Shown here in pieces: positions 9,344 to 21,627 of a stretch of DNA of 64,000 nt; the first letter of the stretch is position 1; each line of letters opens with the position of its first letter. The notes under the pieces are model-generated. The model was not told the origin of the DNA, ran no database searches, and saw only the letters and a list, made by a program, of their open reading frames with translations. The position numbers and the translations under genes are program-made. The DNA comes from Pseudomonadota bacterium (GTDB lineage Bacteria; Myxococcota_A; UBA796; SXON01): positions 62,001 to 126,000 of the forward strand of contig JAUXQH010000022.1 of the NCBI GenBank assembly GCA_030685065.1, given 5' to 3'.

Positions 9344-9353
9344 TCCTCTCTCC

Positions 9354-11006
9354 TTACGCGGGCGCGGGTGGCGCTGCCGGCGACTTGTAGGACCGCGTGT
9401 TGTACCACTGCTGCAGGATGCTCAAGACGGTGTTGAGCGCGTAGTAAAGGGACAAACCGGCCGGGAGCCCAAACATGAACAGCGCGAAGATGAGCGGCAT
9501 GAACCGCATCATCTGCTGCTGGGCAGGGTCCATTCCGGTCATGGGCGTCATGCGCTGCTGCAGCACCATGCCGACGGCCATGAAGAACGGGAACGCGCCA
9601 TACGGATCCGGCGCCGAAAGATCGCGGACCTGCAGGAAGTCCGCCCCGAACAGGTCGGGGGTGTGCAGGAGCCCCGCGTAGAGCGCGAAGAACACCGGCA
9701 TCTGCACGAGCATCGGCAGGCAGCCCCCGAGCGGGTTGACCTTGTGCTTCTGGAACAGCGCCATCGTCTCGCGGGTCTGCGCTTCCTTGTCGTCCTTGTA
9801 CTTCTCCTGCAGCTCCTTGAGCAGCGGCTGCACCTGCTGCATCGCCTTGCCGCTCTTGAACGCCTTGGCGGAGAGCGGGTAGAAGCAGATGCGCACGAAG
9901 AACGTGAGGGCGACGATGGCGAGGCCCCAGTTGTGGAGGCCCGAGTGGAAGATGTTCAGGAAGAACAACAGGATCTTGGAGAAGAAGCCGAAGAAGCCGA
10001 GGTCGGCGGCGGCGTCGAAGTCGTGCCCGAGCTCCGCGAGGCGCTCGACATGCTTCGGGCCCGCGTAGAGCGTGAAGTGGAGATCCACCGGCTGATCGGG
10101 CAGGAGCGACGCGTTCGGCCCGACGAGGTAGGCCCCGTGCCCATTCGCCGTCGGCGCCCAGCTCACGGCGCCCCAGGTGGGATCGTCCGGGGCGAGCGCT
10201 GTGAGGAAGTAACGATTCTCGATGCCGAACCAGCTCACCGGCCCGGGGAGCAGCTCGGGGGCCGTGATGTCGGCCGGCGCGCTCATGCGCTCGAGGTCAC
10301 CGTCCACCACGGCGGAGGCGTGCGGCGTCATGTCGTAGGCCGACGCGGGGGTGGAGAACTCGTCGGAGAGGCCGACCCAGAGCGGGCCGTTGAGCGGCAC
10401 GCTCGTGGCGAAGCGCACGGTCACGTCGAACACGTCCGAGGCGTCGGTCTTCGCGAAGGTCTTGGTGATGGTGAGGCCGTCCGCCGTGACGCGGCGGAGG
10501 GTCAGGGGGCTCTGCCCCACGATCTCGTAGGCGCCATCGGGGCCGAACGCGCCGCGGCCTGCCGTCGCGAACTCACCCTTGTCGGTGAGGAGCGACAACA
10601 CGCCCGTTGCCTCGCCGTACGCCTTCCAGCGGCCCGGGCCCTTGCCGGACACCGTCTCCCAGATCCACGTCCACCAAGGGGTGACCGCCACCGCCTCGCT
10701 GAATTGTGGCATCTGGACCGAGGCGATGCTGCCACCGCACGTCGTTACGGCAAAGTGCACGGTCTCCGTGTCGAGATCAACGCGCTGCTCGGTGCACGGC
10801 CCGGTGGGCTCCACGCCGGCCACGCCGGGCAGGGTGCCCTCGGTCGGAGCGCCCACGGCCGGGCCGGCCTGGTCGGGCGTTCCCTCGACCTGCGCGTCGA
10901 CGGGGAGGATCTCCGGCTTTGGCGCCAGGAAGGCCGACCACACGTAGAACACCGCGAGACACAACACGATGGCGAGGAGCGCACGGCGCTCGTTCGGATC
11001 TTTCAT
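9354..11006 (-). CDS. yidC: membrane protein insertase YidC
   Basis: YidC inserts and folds inner-membrane proteins, alone or with SecYEG. The 550-residue protein starts at ATG 11006 (MKDPNERRALLAIVLCL, first transmembrane helix), preceded by GGGGGAACTCC. A long periplasmic domain follows, then the conserved C-terminal membrane core (GLAIVALTFFVRICFYPLS; KEKYKDDKEAQTRE-type cytosolic loop; MLVQMPVFFALY; TVLSILQQWYNTR). The start overlaps the yidD stop as ATGA. An in-frame extension to 11099 lies inside yidD and is rejected. Confidence 0.96.
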   Translation of the reverse strand: MKDPNERRALLAIVLCLAVFYVWSAFLAPKPEILPVDAQVEGTPDQAGPAVGAPTEGTLPGVAGVEPTGPCTEQRVDLDTETVHFAVTTCGGSIASVQMPQFSEAVAVTPWWTWIWETVSGKGPGRWKAYGEATGVLSLLTDKGEFATAGRGAFGPDGAYEIVGQSPLTLRRVTADGLTITKTFAKTDASDVFDVTVRFATSVPLNGPLWVGLSDEFSTPASAYDMTPHASAVVDGDLERMSAPADITAPELLPGPVSWFGIENRYFLTALAPDDPTWGAVSWAPTANGHGAYLVGPNASLLPDQPVDLHFTLYAGPKHVERLAELGHDFDAAADLGFFGFFSKILLFFLNIFHSGLHNWGLAIVALTFFVRICFYPLSAKAFKSGKAMQQVQPLLKELQEKYKDDKEAQTRETMALFQKHKVNPLGGCLPMLVQMPVFFALYAGLLHTPDLFGADFLQVRDLSAPDPYGAFPFFMAVGMVLQQRMTPMTGMDPAQQQMMRFMPLIFALFMFGLPAGLSLYYALNTVLSILQQWYNTRSYKSPAAPPAPA

Positions 11007-11239
11007 GGAGTTCCCCCGGTCAGCGGCGGCCGGGGCACCGGATCGAGCCCGCCGGGATGAAAAGGATGACAACGACAGATGCGCTTGACGCCCATCCACC
11101 CGCCGCGGGCGGGGCCCCAGAGCTGCACCGCCTCGGCGGTGTACCGACTACACGACGGGTAGAAGCGGCACATCGGCGGCATCCACCCGTGGGTGAGCCG
11201 CTGGTAACCGCGGATCATCGTGAGGAGGAGCCACCTCAA
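11003..11239 (-). CDS. yidD: membrane protein insertion efficiency factor YidD
   Basis: YidD is a short membrane-associated factor that assists YidC-dependent insertion. The 78-residue product contains the family core IRGYQRLTH, the cysteine-rich CRFYPSCSRYTAEAV and CHPFHPGG. I placed the start at TTG 11239, which yields [14 protein letters not shown], like known family N-termini, and shares TTGA with the rnpA stop. ATG 11218 is a shorter alternative. The gene is overlapped at both ends (rnpA and yidC), so the three are translationally coupled. Confidence 0.9.
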   Translation of the reverse strand: MRWLLLTMIRGYQRLTHGWMPPMCRFYPSCSRYTAEAVQLWGPARGGWMGVKRICRCHPFHPGGLDPVPRPPLTGGTP

Positions 11240-11589
11240 CGGCAGACTCGGGCAAACAGATCGGCCATCTCGGCCCGGAGCACGTCGAGTCCGGCGTCCG
11301 CCGCTTCCGCGCGCGGAATCACCACCAGGTCCCACGGGCCTCCGCTCGGGCCCGGGATCGCCCGAACCACCTCGCGAAGCCACCGCTTCACCCGGTTTCT
11401 CGTCACCGCGCCCCCTACCTTTCGGCTGACCGTCCATCCCATGCGGGACTCGGGATCGGCGCCGCGGCAGACTACGAGCAGCAGGTGCGGCGCCCGGATC
11501 CGACGACCCGACTTCTGCACGTGCGCGTAGTCCGCGCTCTTGCGGAGCCGTCCCGCTACGGAGGGTAGGTCAGTCGCGCTTGGAGGCAA
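11236..11589 (-). CDS. rnpA: ribonuclease P protein component
   Basis: RnpA is the protein subunit of RNase P, which matures tRNA 5' ends. The signature [20 protein letters not shown] is complete, and [16 protein letters not shown] matches the family N-terminal strand. No ATG exists near that point. TTG 11589 gives 117 residues and overlaps the rpmH end by 20 bases. GTG 11649, further inside rpmH, would give 137 residues. Neither has a strong ribosome site, so the start is uncertain and translation probably depends on coupling to rpmH. Confidence 0.92.
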   Translation of the reverse strand: MPPSATDLPSVAGRLRKSADYAHVQKSGRRIRAPHLLLVVCRGADPESRMGWTVSRKVGGAVTRNRVKRWLREVVRAIPGPSGGPWDLVVIPRAEAADAGLDVLRAEMADLFARVCR

Positions 11590-11728
11590 CGGTGACGGCG
11601 AGGCGGGTGCGGGCCTTGGCCCGGCGACGCCGAATGACGGCCCGCCCACCGGCGGTGCTCATGCGCTCGCGAAACCCGTGGGTGCGCTTGCGGCGGATGT
11701 TGTGCGGCTGGAAGGTACGCTTGCTCAT
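11570..11728 (-). CDS. rpmH: 50S ribosomal protein L34
   Basis: This is a 52-residue basic protein: [19 protein letters not shown] at the start, then a [20 protein letters not shown] core, characteristic of L34. It is the first gene of the leftward operon rpmH-rnpA-yidD-yidC-khpB-mnmE and faces dnaA divergently, the classical origin arrangement. It is a normal-length L34 with a few extra C-terminal residues (VTVASKRD). Confidence 0.97.
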   Translation of the reverse strand: MSKRTFQPHNIRRKRTHGFRERMSTAGGRAVIRRRRAKARTRLAVTVASKRD

Positions 11729-11783
11729 TTTGGACTCCGTGCCCGGTCATGCCTAGGGTGCGTGCCCGAGGCACGGCGCCGCC

Positions 11784-11811
11784 ATCTAATACACGCCCAG
11801 GATCGCGGCAA
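11784..11811 (-). promoter_or_regulatory. candidate sigma70-type promoter for the rpmH operon
   Basis: On the minus strand, TTGCCG (11811-11806) and TTAGAT (11789-11784) are separated by 16 bases and lie 55 bases upstream of the rpmH ATG. The hexamers resemble -35 and -10 boxes. This is pattern matching only. Confidence 0.4.
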
Positions 11812-11910
11812 GCAGCACGACATCGGATCTTTGTTCGCCCTCTTCTTCGATCCTCACGAATTTCGCAGCGTGCCGACGTGGTCGCAGCTACTTGCGGCTG
11901 ATCATGGGCC

Positions 11911-11939
11911 TTGAGAGATCGGAATCGCTGCGGTAGACC
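11911..11939 (+). promoter_or_regulatory. weak candidate dnaA promoter
   Basis: TTGAGA (11911-11916) and TAGACC (11934-11939) are spaced by 17 bases, upstream of dnaA ATG 12024. The -35 is good and the -10 weak. The 295-base rpmH-dnaA gap otherwise holds a modestly AT-richer stretch around 11820-11870 and no gene. I see no good DnaA boxes in it. Confidence 0.28.
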
Positions 11940-12023
11940 GTCAGGTACGGACCTCGCGCAGCCTCCCCCTTGGCGGGAGATCGTGGTCCGGACGGCATGG
12001 TGGGCCGCGGGGGTGAGGTGTCG

Positions 12024-13331
12024 ATGGAACAGACGTGGGATCGTTTCTGCTCGGCGCTCGAGCGGAAAATTGGCGACCAGAACATGGAAATCTGGATCCG
12101 GAGCGCGCTGCGCCCGGTCGTCATCGTCGCCGATCGTGTACGCATGCGTGCCGACAGCAAGTACTACCATGACTGGATCCACGAGAACCTGCTGAAGGAC
12201 ATCGAGGGCGCGTGGGCGGAGACCCTCGGCCGGCGGGTCGAGGTCGAGATGACCTGGCAGGGCGCTCCAGCGGACGAGGCGCCCGTGGCCGCCGCTCGGC
12301 GTTCGCCGACCCACCTCGACCGCACGCGCACGTTCGAGTCGTTCGTCATCGGCAAGTGCAACGAGTTCGCGCAGGCGGCCTCGATCGCGGTTGCGGACGC
12401 CCCGGGGCATGCCCACAACCCGCTGTTCATCTACGGGAGCACCGGGCTCGGCAAGACCCACCTGGTCCACGCCATCGGCAACCGCGTGCTCGCGCGCTCC
12501 AACGGCAAGGCCGGCGTCTATTACTGCACCGCGGAGAACTTCTTCGCGGCGATGGTGCGCGCGCTGCAAACCCGATCGATCCAGGAATTCCGCGAGCGCT
12601 TCCGCACCGAGGTGGATGTCCTGATCCTCGACGACGTTCAGTTCCTCGCCGGTCGCGATCGCACGGAAGAGGAGCTGTTCTACGTCTTCGAGGCGATGCG
12701 GGCCGAGGGCAAGCAGATCGTGATCACGGCGGACGAGCCACCCCGCAGCATCGGCAAGCTGGAGCCCCGGCTCCGCACGCGCTTCGAGGGGGGGCTGCTG
12801 GCCGACGTACAGCCTCCCGATGTCGAGACTATGATGGCAATCCTCGCCACCAAGGCGACGGATATGAAGCTCGACATCCCGAGCGACGTGCAGTACACGA
12901 TCGCCCAGCGGGTCCGCAACAGCGTGCGGGAGCTCGAGGGCGTGCTCAACCGACTCTCGGCCCTCCAGATCTTCTACGGGCAGGCGATCTCGATGGCGTT
13001 CATCCAGGACCGGATGAGCGACATCATCCCGCCGCCGGCGCCCCCGCCGAGCGCGGAGCAGATCATCGCGCGCGTGGCCGAGCACTACCACGTCCGGCCG
13101 GCCGACATCCGGGGCGACCGCCGTCCGGCGAACATCGCCCACCCGCGCCAGATCGCCATGTTCCTCACGCGTCGGATCACGGGGCTCTCGTTCCCGGAGA
13201 TCGGTCGTGAGTTCAACCGCGACAACTCGACCGTGCAGCACGGGTGCAAGAAGATCGAGGGTGAGGTCCGGACGAACCCGAACCTGCGCGCCGAGATCGA
13301 GATGCTGGAGAAGATGTGTCGCGGCAACTAG
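12024..13331 (+). CDS. dnaA: chromosomal replication initiator DnaA
   Basis: DnaA binds oriC boxes and opens the origin. The 435-residue protein has the N-terminal DnaB-interacting domain (MEQTWDRFCSALERKI), a short linker, an AAA+ core with Walker A GSTGLGKTH and Walker B ILDDVQFLAG, and domain IV with the DNA-binding signature ending DNSTVQHGCKKIE. ATG 12024 is preceded by GGGTGAGG; an in-frame start at 11970 would add 18 unlike residues. It faces rpmH and is followed by the probable oriC and dnaN. Confidence 0.97.
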   Translation: MEQTWDRFCSALERKIGDQNMEIWIRSALRPVVIVADRVRMRADSKYYHDWIHENLLKDIEGAWAETLGRRVEVEMTWQGAPADEAPVAAARRSPTHLDRTRTFESFVIGKCNEFAQAASIAVADAPGHAHNPLFIYGSTGLGKTHLVHAIGNRVLARSNGKAGVYYCTAENFFAAMVRALQTRSIQEFRERFRTEVDVLILDDVQFLAGRDRTEEELFYVFEAMRAEGKQIVITADEPPRSIGKLEPRLRTRFEGGLLADVQPPDVETMMAILATKATDMKLDIPSDVQYTIAQRVRNSVRELEGVLNRLSALQIFYGQAISMAFIQDRMSDIIPPPAPPPSAEQIIARVAEHYHVRPADIRGDRRPANIAHPRQIAMFLTRRITGLSFPEIGREFNRDNSTVQHGCKKIEGEVRTNPNLRAEIEMLEKMCRGN

Positions 13332-13635
13332 CCGGGCGCCTTCGGCGTACCCTTGCCGCGGGGACGCGCGGCCTGGGTACAAGCCTGTGGACCACCGAGG
13401 GAGCGCTGGGGGAGGGAGCTGGGGGCAACTTCAGCGGTTTTCCCCAGCCCAGCCCGAGCCGCCGGGGGGTAGGGACAAGCCCCCCGTTGTCCAGCAGATA
13501 TGCGCGAGTTATCCAGGCCGACAATCCAGTCTGAAATCGATAAATCCCGAAAATCCATAAATCCACAGGGACTCATCTAGATCATCAGATCGATCTCAGC
13601 TGAGACAGATCCCTTGCTACCCGGAGCCGAGCGAG
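13332..13635. other. probable replication origin (oriC) between dnaA and dnaN
   Basis: This gene-free stretch has several DnaA-box-like 9-mers, each about two mismatches from TTATCCACA: TGTGGACCA (13386-13394, reverse), TTGTCCAGC (13487-13495), TTATCCAGG (13509-13517) and AAATCCACA (13559-13567). The segment 13530-13567 is by far the most AT-rich part and could be the unwinding element. Two palindromes follow at 13587-13605. Position between dnaA and dnaN fits many bacterial origins, but function is inferred. Confidence 0.6.
13587..13605. repeat. two overlapping perfect palindromes at the oriC/dnaN junction
   Basis: AGATCGATCT (13587-13596) and TCTCAGCTGAGA (13594-13605) are perfect palindromes sharing three bases, about 30 bases before dnaN. 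They could bind a dimeric protein regulating dnaN or the origin. No candidate protein is evident. Confidence 0.5.
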
Positions 13636-14748
13636 ATGGAGTTCCTGATCACCCGTGACGACCTCACCCGCGCACTGACGCGCGTTCAGGGCATCGTCGA
13701 GAAGCGAAGCACCACCCCCATCCTCTCGTCGGTTCTGATCCAGGCCCGCGCCGAGGGCGTTCGCATGGTCGCCACCGACAAGGCCATGACGTTCCTTGGA
13801 GATTTCGCGGCCAATGTCCGCGTCCCGGGCGAGGTCGCGGTGGACGCCGCCAACTTCTTCCAGATCGCCAAGGTCCTCCCCCCGGACGTGGTCACGGTGA
13901 AGCTGGGCGACAACCTCCGCGTCGAGGTGAAGTGCGGGAGCAGCTCCTTCAAGCTCAACGGCTACGCGGCCGCGGAGTTTCCGGTCACCCCGCCGCTCGA
14001 TCAGTCGCGCGTGCTGACGATGGCCGCGCCCGAGCTGCGCCGGGTCATCGACCAGACGCTGTTCGCGGTGGCCCCCGAGGACAACCGCTACGGCCTGAAC
14101 GGCGCCCACGTCGAGGACATCCCCGGCGAGGACCACCTGCTCCGCTTCGTCTCGACCGACGGCAACCGGCTCTGCTGGTCGCAGGCGCCCTACCAGGGTG
14201 ACCTCGGCATCGCCCGCAAGATGCTCCTGCCGCGCAAGGCCTTGAGCGAGATGCGGCGCCTGTTGGACGGCTACGAGGGCGCGGCCGAGATCGCCTTCGG
14301 CGAGCGCGCGGCGCTGTTCCGCGTCCCCGGGGTGATGCTCCACCTGCGCCTCCTCGAGGCCGACTTCCCGGACTACCGCCAGGTCCTCCCCTCCGGGTTC
14401 AAGCGCCGCGTGGTGCTCGAGCGCGACCAGCTCCAGGAGTCCCTGCGCCGCGTGTCGATCTTCGCGACGGACGGGGCCCACTCGGTGCGCTTCGCCTTCT
14501 CGGGCGATGGCCTGGTCCTCACCGCCCGCAAGCTCGACGCCGGCGATTCGCGCGAAGAGCTCGCGGCCGACCTCACGGGTGAGCCCATCACGATGGGCTT
14601 CAACGCGCGGTTCGTGCTCGACGTGCTCGGCGTCCTCCAGGGCCCCCGCGTCGTCGCCGAGCTCGGGGACACCCTCTCGCCCTGCCTCCTGCGCGACCCG
14701 GACGACGAGCGCTCCCTCTTCGTCATCATGCCGGTACGGTTGGACTAG
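13636..14748 (+). CDS. dnaN: DNA polymerase III beta subunit (sliding clamp)
   Basis: DnaN forms the dimeric ring that tethers polymerases to DNA. The 370-residue protein has the usual length and three-domain pattern: MEFLITRDDLTRALTRVQG start, RSTTPILSSVLI, a middle FSTDGNRL-like segment (LRFVSTDGNRLCW), and a C-terminal GFNARFVLDVL with the terminal VIMPVRLD, typical of clamp proteins. ATG 13636 follows CGGAGCCGAGCG. It precedes recF in the standard origin order. Confidence 0.97.
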   Translation: MEFLITRDDLTRALTRVQGIVEKRSTTPILSSVLIQARAEGVRMVATDKAMTFLGDFAANVRVPGEVAVDAANFFQIAKVLPPDVVTVKLGDNLRVEVKCGSSSFKLNGYAAAEFPVTPPLDQSRVLTMAAPELRRVIDQTLFAVAPEDNRYGLNGAHVEDIPGEDHLLRFVSTDGNRLCWSQAPYQGDLGIARKMLLPRKALSEMRRLLDGYEGAAEIAFGERAALFRVPGVMLHLRLLEADFPDYRQVLPSGFKRRVVLERDQLQESLRRVSIFATDGAHSVRFAFSGDGLVLTARKLDAGDSREELAADLTGEPITMGFNARFVLDVLGVLQGPRVVAELGDTLSPCLLRDPDDERSLFVIMPVRLD

Positions 14749-14759
14749 TTGTTCATGGG

Positions 14760-14778
14760 GCGGGGGGCCTCCCCCCGC
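14760..14778 (+). other. strong hairpin between dnaN and recF
   Basis: GCGGGGGG and CCCCCCGC flank a CCT loop, an 8-bp perfect stem, 12 bases after the dnaN stop. No T-run follows, so it is not a classic terminator. It could weaken recF expression or stabilise the dnaN message end. Confidence 0.5.
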
Positions 14779-14815
14779 AACGCCCCCCTCCGGAACCGGA
14801 CCGCGAGACCTCGCC

Positions 14816-18426
<3,611 letters not shown>

Positions 18427-18439
18427 GAGAGCCGCAGTC

Positions 18440-19441
18440 ATGACAGCCACGCGCGGGAGTCGCATCGCCGGGATGGGCCACTTCGTCCCGGAGCGCGTCG
18501 TCACCAACGACGACATGAAGCAGTGGATGGATACCTCGGACGAGTGGATCCACCAGCGCACCGGCATCCGGGAGCGGCGCTGGGTCGAGGGGAACGTCGG
18601 GGCGGCGGAGCTCGGGGAGCACGCGGCGCGCGGGGCCCTCGCCGAGGCCGGCCTCGAGGCGAAGGACCTCGATCTCATCCTCTTCGCCACGCTCTCTCCG
18701 GACATCAACTTCCCTGGATCGAGCTGCCTGCTCCAGGCGCGCCTCGGCGTGCCGGGCATCGCCACGCTCGACATCCGGAACCAGTGCACCGGCTTCCTCT
18801 ACGGGCTCGCCACGGCGGACGCGTACATCCGCTCCGGCATGATGAAGAACGTGCTCGTCGTCGGCGGCGAGGTCCACAGCTCCGGGCTCGACCTGTCGAC
18901 CCGCGGGCGCGACGTCACCGTCCTTTTCGGGGACGGCGCCGGAGCGGCCGTGGTCACCGCGACCGACGGCGAGAGCCGCATCCTCGACTCGGAGCTGCAT
19001 GCGGACGGTCGGTACGCCGAGATCCTCATGCTCGAGGCGCCGGCCAGCCGCAACCAGCCCCGCCTCACCGAAGAGATGCTCGCCCGCGGCGCGCACTTCC
19101 CGAAGATGGACGGCAAGGCGGTGTTCAAGCACGCCGTCGAGCGCATCCCGGAGGTCACCCGCAGCATCCTCGCGCGGAACAACCTCACGTTGAACGACGT
19201 TGCCCTGCTCGTCCCTCACCAGGCGAACATGCGGATCAACGAGATGGTGGTCCGTCAGCTCGGCTTCCCGCCCGAGAAGGTGGTCCACAACATCCAGAAG
19301 TACGGCAACACCACGGCGGCCTCGATCCCCATCGCGCTGCACGAAGCCGCGGTCGAGGGGCGCATCCAGAAGGGCGAGATCGCCCTGCTCGTGGCGTTCG
19401 GCGCGGGGCTCACCTGGGGCGCCACGCTGGTGCGCTGGTAG
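18440..19441 (+). CDS. fabH: beta-ketoacyl-ACP synthase III
   Basis: FabH condenses an acyl-CoA with malonyl-ACP to start fatty acid synthesis. The 333-residue protein has the thiolase-fold catalytic triad: Cys116 (RNQCTGFLYG), His260 (VPHQANMRI) and Asn290 (KYGNTTAAS), plus the C-terminal GAGLTWGATLVRW. It follows gyrB by 13 bases and is followed closely by two ATPase genes, suggesting one transcript. Related KAS III enzymes with other acyl substrates cannot be excluded. Confidence 0.93.
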   Translation: MTATRGSRIAGMGHFVPERVVTNDDMKQWMDTSDEWIHQRTGIRERRWVEGNVGAAELGEHAARGALAEAGLEAKDLDLILFATLSPDINFPGSSCLLQARLGVPGIATLDIRNQCTGFLYGLATADAYIRSGMMKNVLVVGGEVHSSGLDLSTRGRDVTVLFGDGAGAAVVTATDGESRILDSELHADGRYAEILMLEAPASRNQPRLTEEMLARGAHFPKMDGKAVFKHAVERIPEVTRSILARNNLTLNDVALLVPHQANMRINEMVVRQLGFPPEKVVHNIQKYGNTTAASIPIALHEAAVEGRIQKGEIALLVAFGAGLTWGATLVRW

Positions 19442-19442
19442 A

Positions 19443-20429
19443 ATGCCCCTGATCGCGGCCAAACCTGCTCTTGCGACCCCTGCGCTTGCTGATTCTGCGC
19501 TGTTGTTCCGCTCGCGCGTGCTCTTCGTGAGCGGCAAGGGCGGCACCGGCAAGACATCCGTGGCGGCCGCCATCGGCCGTCTCGCGGCGACTCAGGGGCG
19601 CCGTACGCTCGTGCTCGAGCTCGACAACCAGCGCCCGTCGCTCACGGGCATCTTCGGGGTGCGGCCCAAGTACGCTCCGACCGAGGTCGCGAAGCACCTC
19701 TCGATCGCCAACGTCGAGTGGGTTGACGCGTTGGGGGACTGGCTCGAGGCGCTGGTGAACCTGCCGCGCGTGGTGCGCCTCATCATGCGCAACCACATCG
19801 TCAGCGTGTTCCTCGAGGCCACGCCGGGCGCGCGGGATCTGGTGGTGCTGTGGCGCGTGATGGCGCTCGCGCGCAGCTACGACCTGGTCGTCGTCGACAT
19901 GCCCGCCTCCGGCAACGCGGTGGCCATGCTCTCGGTGGCGCACACCGCGCGGCGCCTGTTCGAGCAGGGCCCCATCCGCCGATGCGCGGACGACCTGGTG
20001 AACCTCTACGCCCAGGCCGACACCAAGATGGTGCTCGTGGCGCTCCCCGAGGAGATGGTGGTCAACGAAACCGTCGAGACCGCCCGCCGGGTTGCGGCGG
20101 ATCTCGCGCCCCTCCGCGTGCCGATCGTGGTCCTCAACCGCGCGACCCCGCCGTCCCTCTCGGCCGCGGAGTCCACCTTGCTCGATGGCTTGCTCGCCGG
20201 CCCCAGTGAGGGGCTCGCCCGTGAAGTGCTGGAGGCCGGTCGGTGGGAGGCCCGCCTCGAAACCGCGACGGCGGAGGCGCTCGAGCGGCTCTCCGCCGAG
20301 CTGGCGCTGCCCATCCTGGTGCTCCCGGTGCTGGCGCGGGGAGAGGGCGCGCTGCGCGTGGTCGGGCAGCTGACCTCGGCCATGGCGCGGGCCAGCTCCG
20401 TCCCGGTCGAGCTCCGGGGAGGCGCGTAA
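19443..20429 (+). CDS. ArsA/Get3-like ATPase, first of a pair
   Basis: This 328-residue SIMIBI-class P-loop ATPase has a deviant Walker A GKGGTGKT at residues 31-38, including the signature lysine (Lys32) used across the dimer in ArsA, Get3 and MinD. VVVDMPASGNA follows at the position of the family's switch/Walker B (DTAPTGH in ArsA). I chose ATG 19443, just past the fabH stop; the larger open frame upstream lies in fabH. The stop overlaps the start of the next ATPase (TAATG). No arsenic genes are nearby, so arsenite transport is unlikely. Confidence 0.85.
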   Translation: MPLIAAKPALATPALADSALLFRSRVLFVSGKGGTGKTSVAAAIGRLAATQGRRTLVLELDNQRPSLTGIFGVRPKYAPTEVAKHLSIANVEWVDALGDWLEALVNLPRVVRLIMRNHIVSVFLEATPGARDLVVLWRVMALARSYDLVVVDMPASGNAVAMLSVAHTARRLFEQGPIRRCADDLVNLYAQADTKMVLVALPEEMVVNETVETARRVAADLAPLRVPIVVLNRATPPSLSAAESTLLDGLLAGPSEGLAREVLEAGRWEARLETATAEALERLSAELALPILVLPVLARGEGALRVVGQLTSAMARASSVPVELRGGA

Positions 20430-21565
20430 TGGCCCCGTCCTTCGGAAACCTCGATCTGCTCGTCGAGAAGCAGCGACTGATCGTCTGCGTCGGCTCCGGC
20501 GGTGTCGGAAAAACGACCAGCGCGGCGGCGATCGGCCTGCGCGCGGCGATGCGCGGCCGGCGCGTGCTCGTCCTCACCATCGATCCTGCCCGGCGTCTCG
20601 CGAACTCGTTGGGTCTTACCGAATTCGGCAACACCGAGGTCCGCATCGACCTCGGGGAGCGCGCGAGCGGTGAGCTCTGGGCGATGATGCTCGACGCCCC
20701 GAGCACCCTGGACGACGTGATCCGCCGTGTCGCCAAGGATGACGTGACGCGCGAGGCCATCTTCGCGAACAAGATCTACCGGCACATGGCGGGCAGCTTC
20801 TCCGGCAGCCAGGAGTACATGGCGACCGAGCGCCTGTACGACGTGTACGGGTCCGATCGCTACGACCTCATCGTGCTCGACACGCCGCCGGTGAAGAACG
20901 CGCTCGACTTTCTTGAGTCGCCGGGCCGCCTCGTCCGCTTCCTCGATCGGCAGATCATGAAGTGGTTCCTCACGCCGTACGAAGAGGAGAAGGTGTTCGG
21001 GAAGCGCTTCCTGATGGGGACATCGTCCGTGGTGTACCGCCTTCTCGGGCACATCTTCGGCCGGGAGTTCCTCGACGAGCTCTCCGTGTTCTTCGCCCTC
21101 TTCCGGGATCTCTACGACGGCTTCCGCGAGCGGCACGAGGCCGTGGGCCGGCTGTTCGCCGCCACCACCACCTCGTTCCTCGTCGTGAGCGCGCCGACCG
21201 AACCCTCCGTCGACGTGGCCCGCTTCTTCCTCGACGAGCTGCGTACCCGCAAGCTCCCGGTCGGGGGCGTCGTCGTGAACCAGGTCCACATGGCGACCAC
21301 CGCGGTCCCGGATGTGGACGCGCTGCTCGGGCCGGGTGCCCGCGCGCTCGATGCTGCCACCTCCGGCCCGCTCCTCGCGCGCCTCGGGGCGGCCCACCGG
21401 CGCCTCAGGGAGCTCGCGGCGCTCGAGGCCGCGCGGGTCGAGGAGCTACGCCGCGCGTCGGGCGTCGCCACCTGGCTGCGGGTCATCCCCCGCCACCCGG
21501 AAGAGGTGCACGATCTGGAGGGGCTCCTCCGGCTGCACCGCGACCTGTTCGACACGCCGTCATGA
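20429..21565 (+). CDS. ArsA/Get3-like ATPase, second of a pair, lacking the signature lysine
   Basis: This 378-residue P-loop ATPase starts at ATG 20429 with GAGG upstream. Its Walker A reads GSGGVGKTT (22-30): the core lysine is present, but the first lysine of GKGGVGKT is serine. VLTIDPARRLANSLG and LIVLDTPPVKNALDF match ArsA/TRC40-type motifs. Its closest neighbour keeps the signature lysine, so the two may work as an asymmetric heterodimer, by analogy with the two halves of ArsA. The role is unknown; membrane-protein targeting or envelope positioning are possibilities. Confidence 0.85.
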   Translation: MAPSFGNLDLLVEKQRLIVCVGSGGVGKTTSAAAIGLRAAMRGRRVLVLTIDPARRLANSLGLTEFGNTEVRIDLGERASGELWAMMLDAPSTLDDVIRRVAKDDVTREAIFANKIYRHMAGSFSGSQEYMATERLYDVYGSDRYDLIVLDTPPVKNALDFLESPGRLVRFLDRQIMKWFLTPYEEEKVFGKRFLMGTSSVVYRLLGHIFGREFLDELSVFFALFRDLYDGFRERHEAVGRLFAATTTSFLVVSAPTEPSVDVARFFLDELRTRKLPVGGVVVNQVHMATTAVPDVDALLGPGARALDAATSGPLLARLGAAHRRLRELAALEAARVEELRRASGVATWLRVIPRHPEEVHDLEGLLRLHRDLFDTPS

Positions 21566-21627
21566 GTCTCAGGATGACCGTCAGCGGCGGGAATGACGGC
21601 TATACTGCCCGCCCCCTGGAGTCCGCC

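Noticed and set aside
5990..9436. Very long rightward open frame opposite gshB, mnmE and khpB
   Set aside because: It is an antisense shadow caused by high GC; its translation is Arg/Asp/His-rich with no domain, while the opposite strand encodes clear families.
14507..14815. N-terminal extension of recF into dnaN
   Set aside because: The extra residues are a low-complexity shadow of dnaN; family similarity begins at GTG 14816.
19443..21565. Arsenite efflux ATPase (ArsA) operon
   Set aside because: There are no arsB, arsC, arsD or arsR genes nearby and the metal-binding cysteines of ArsA are not evident.
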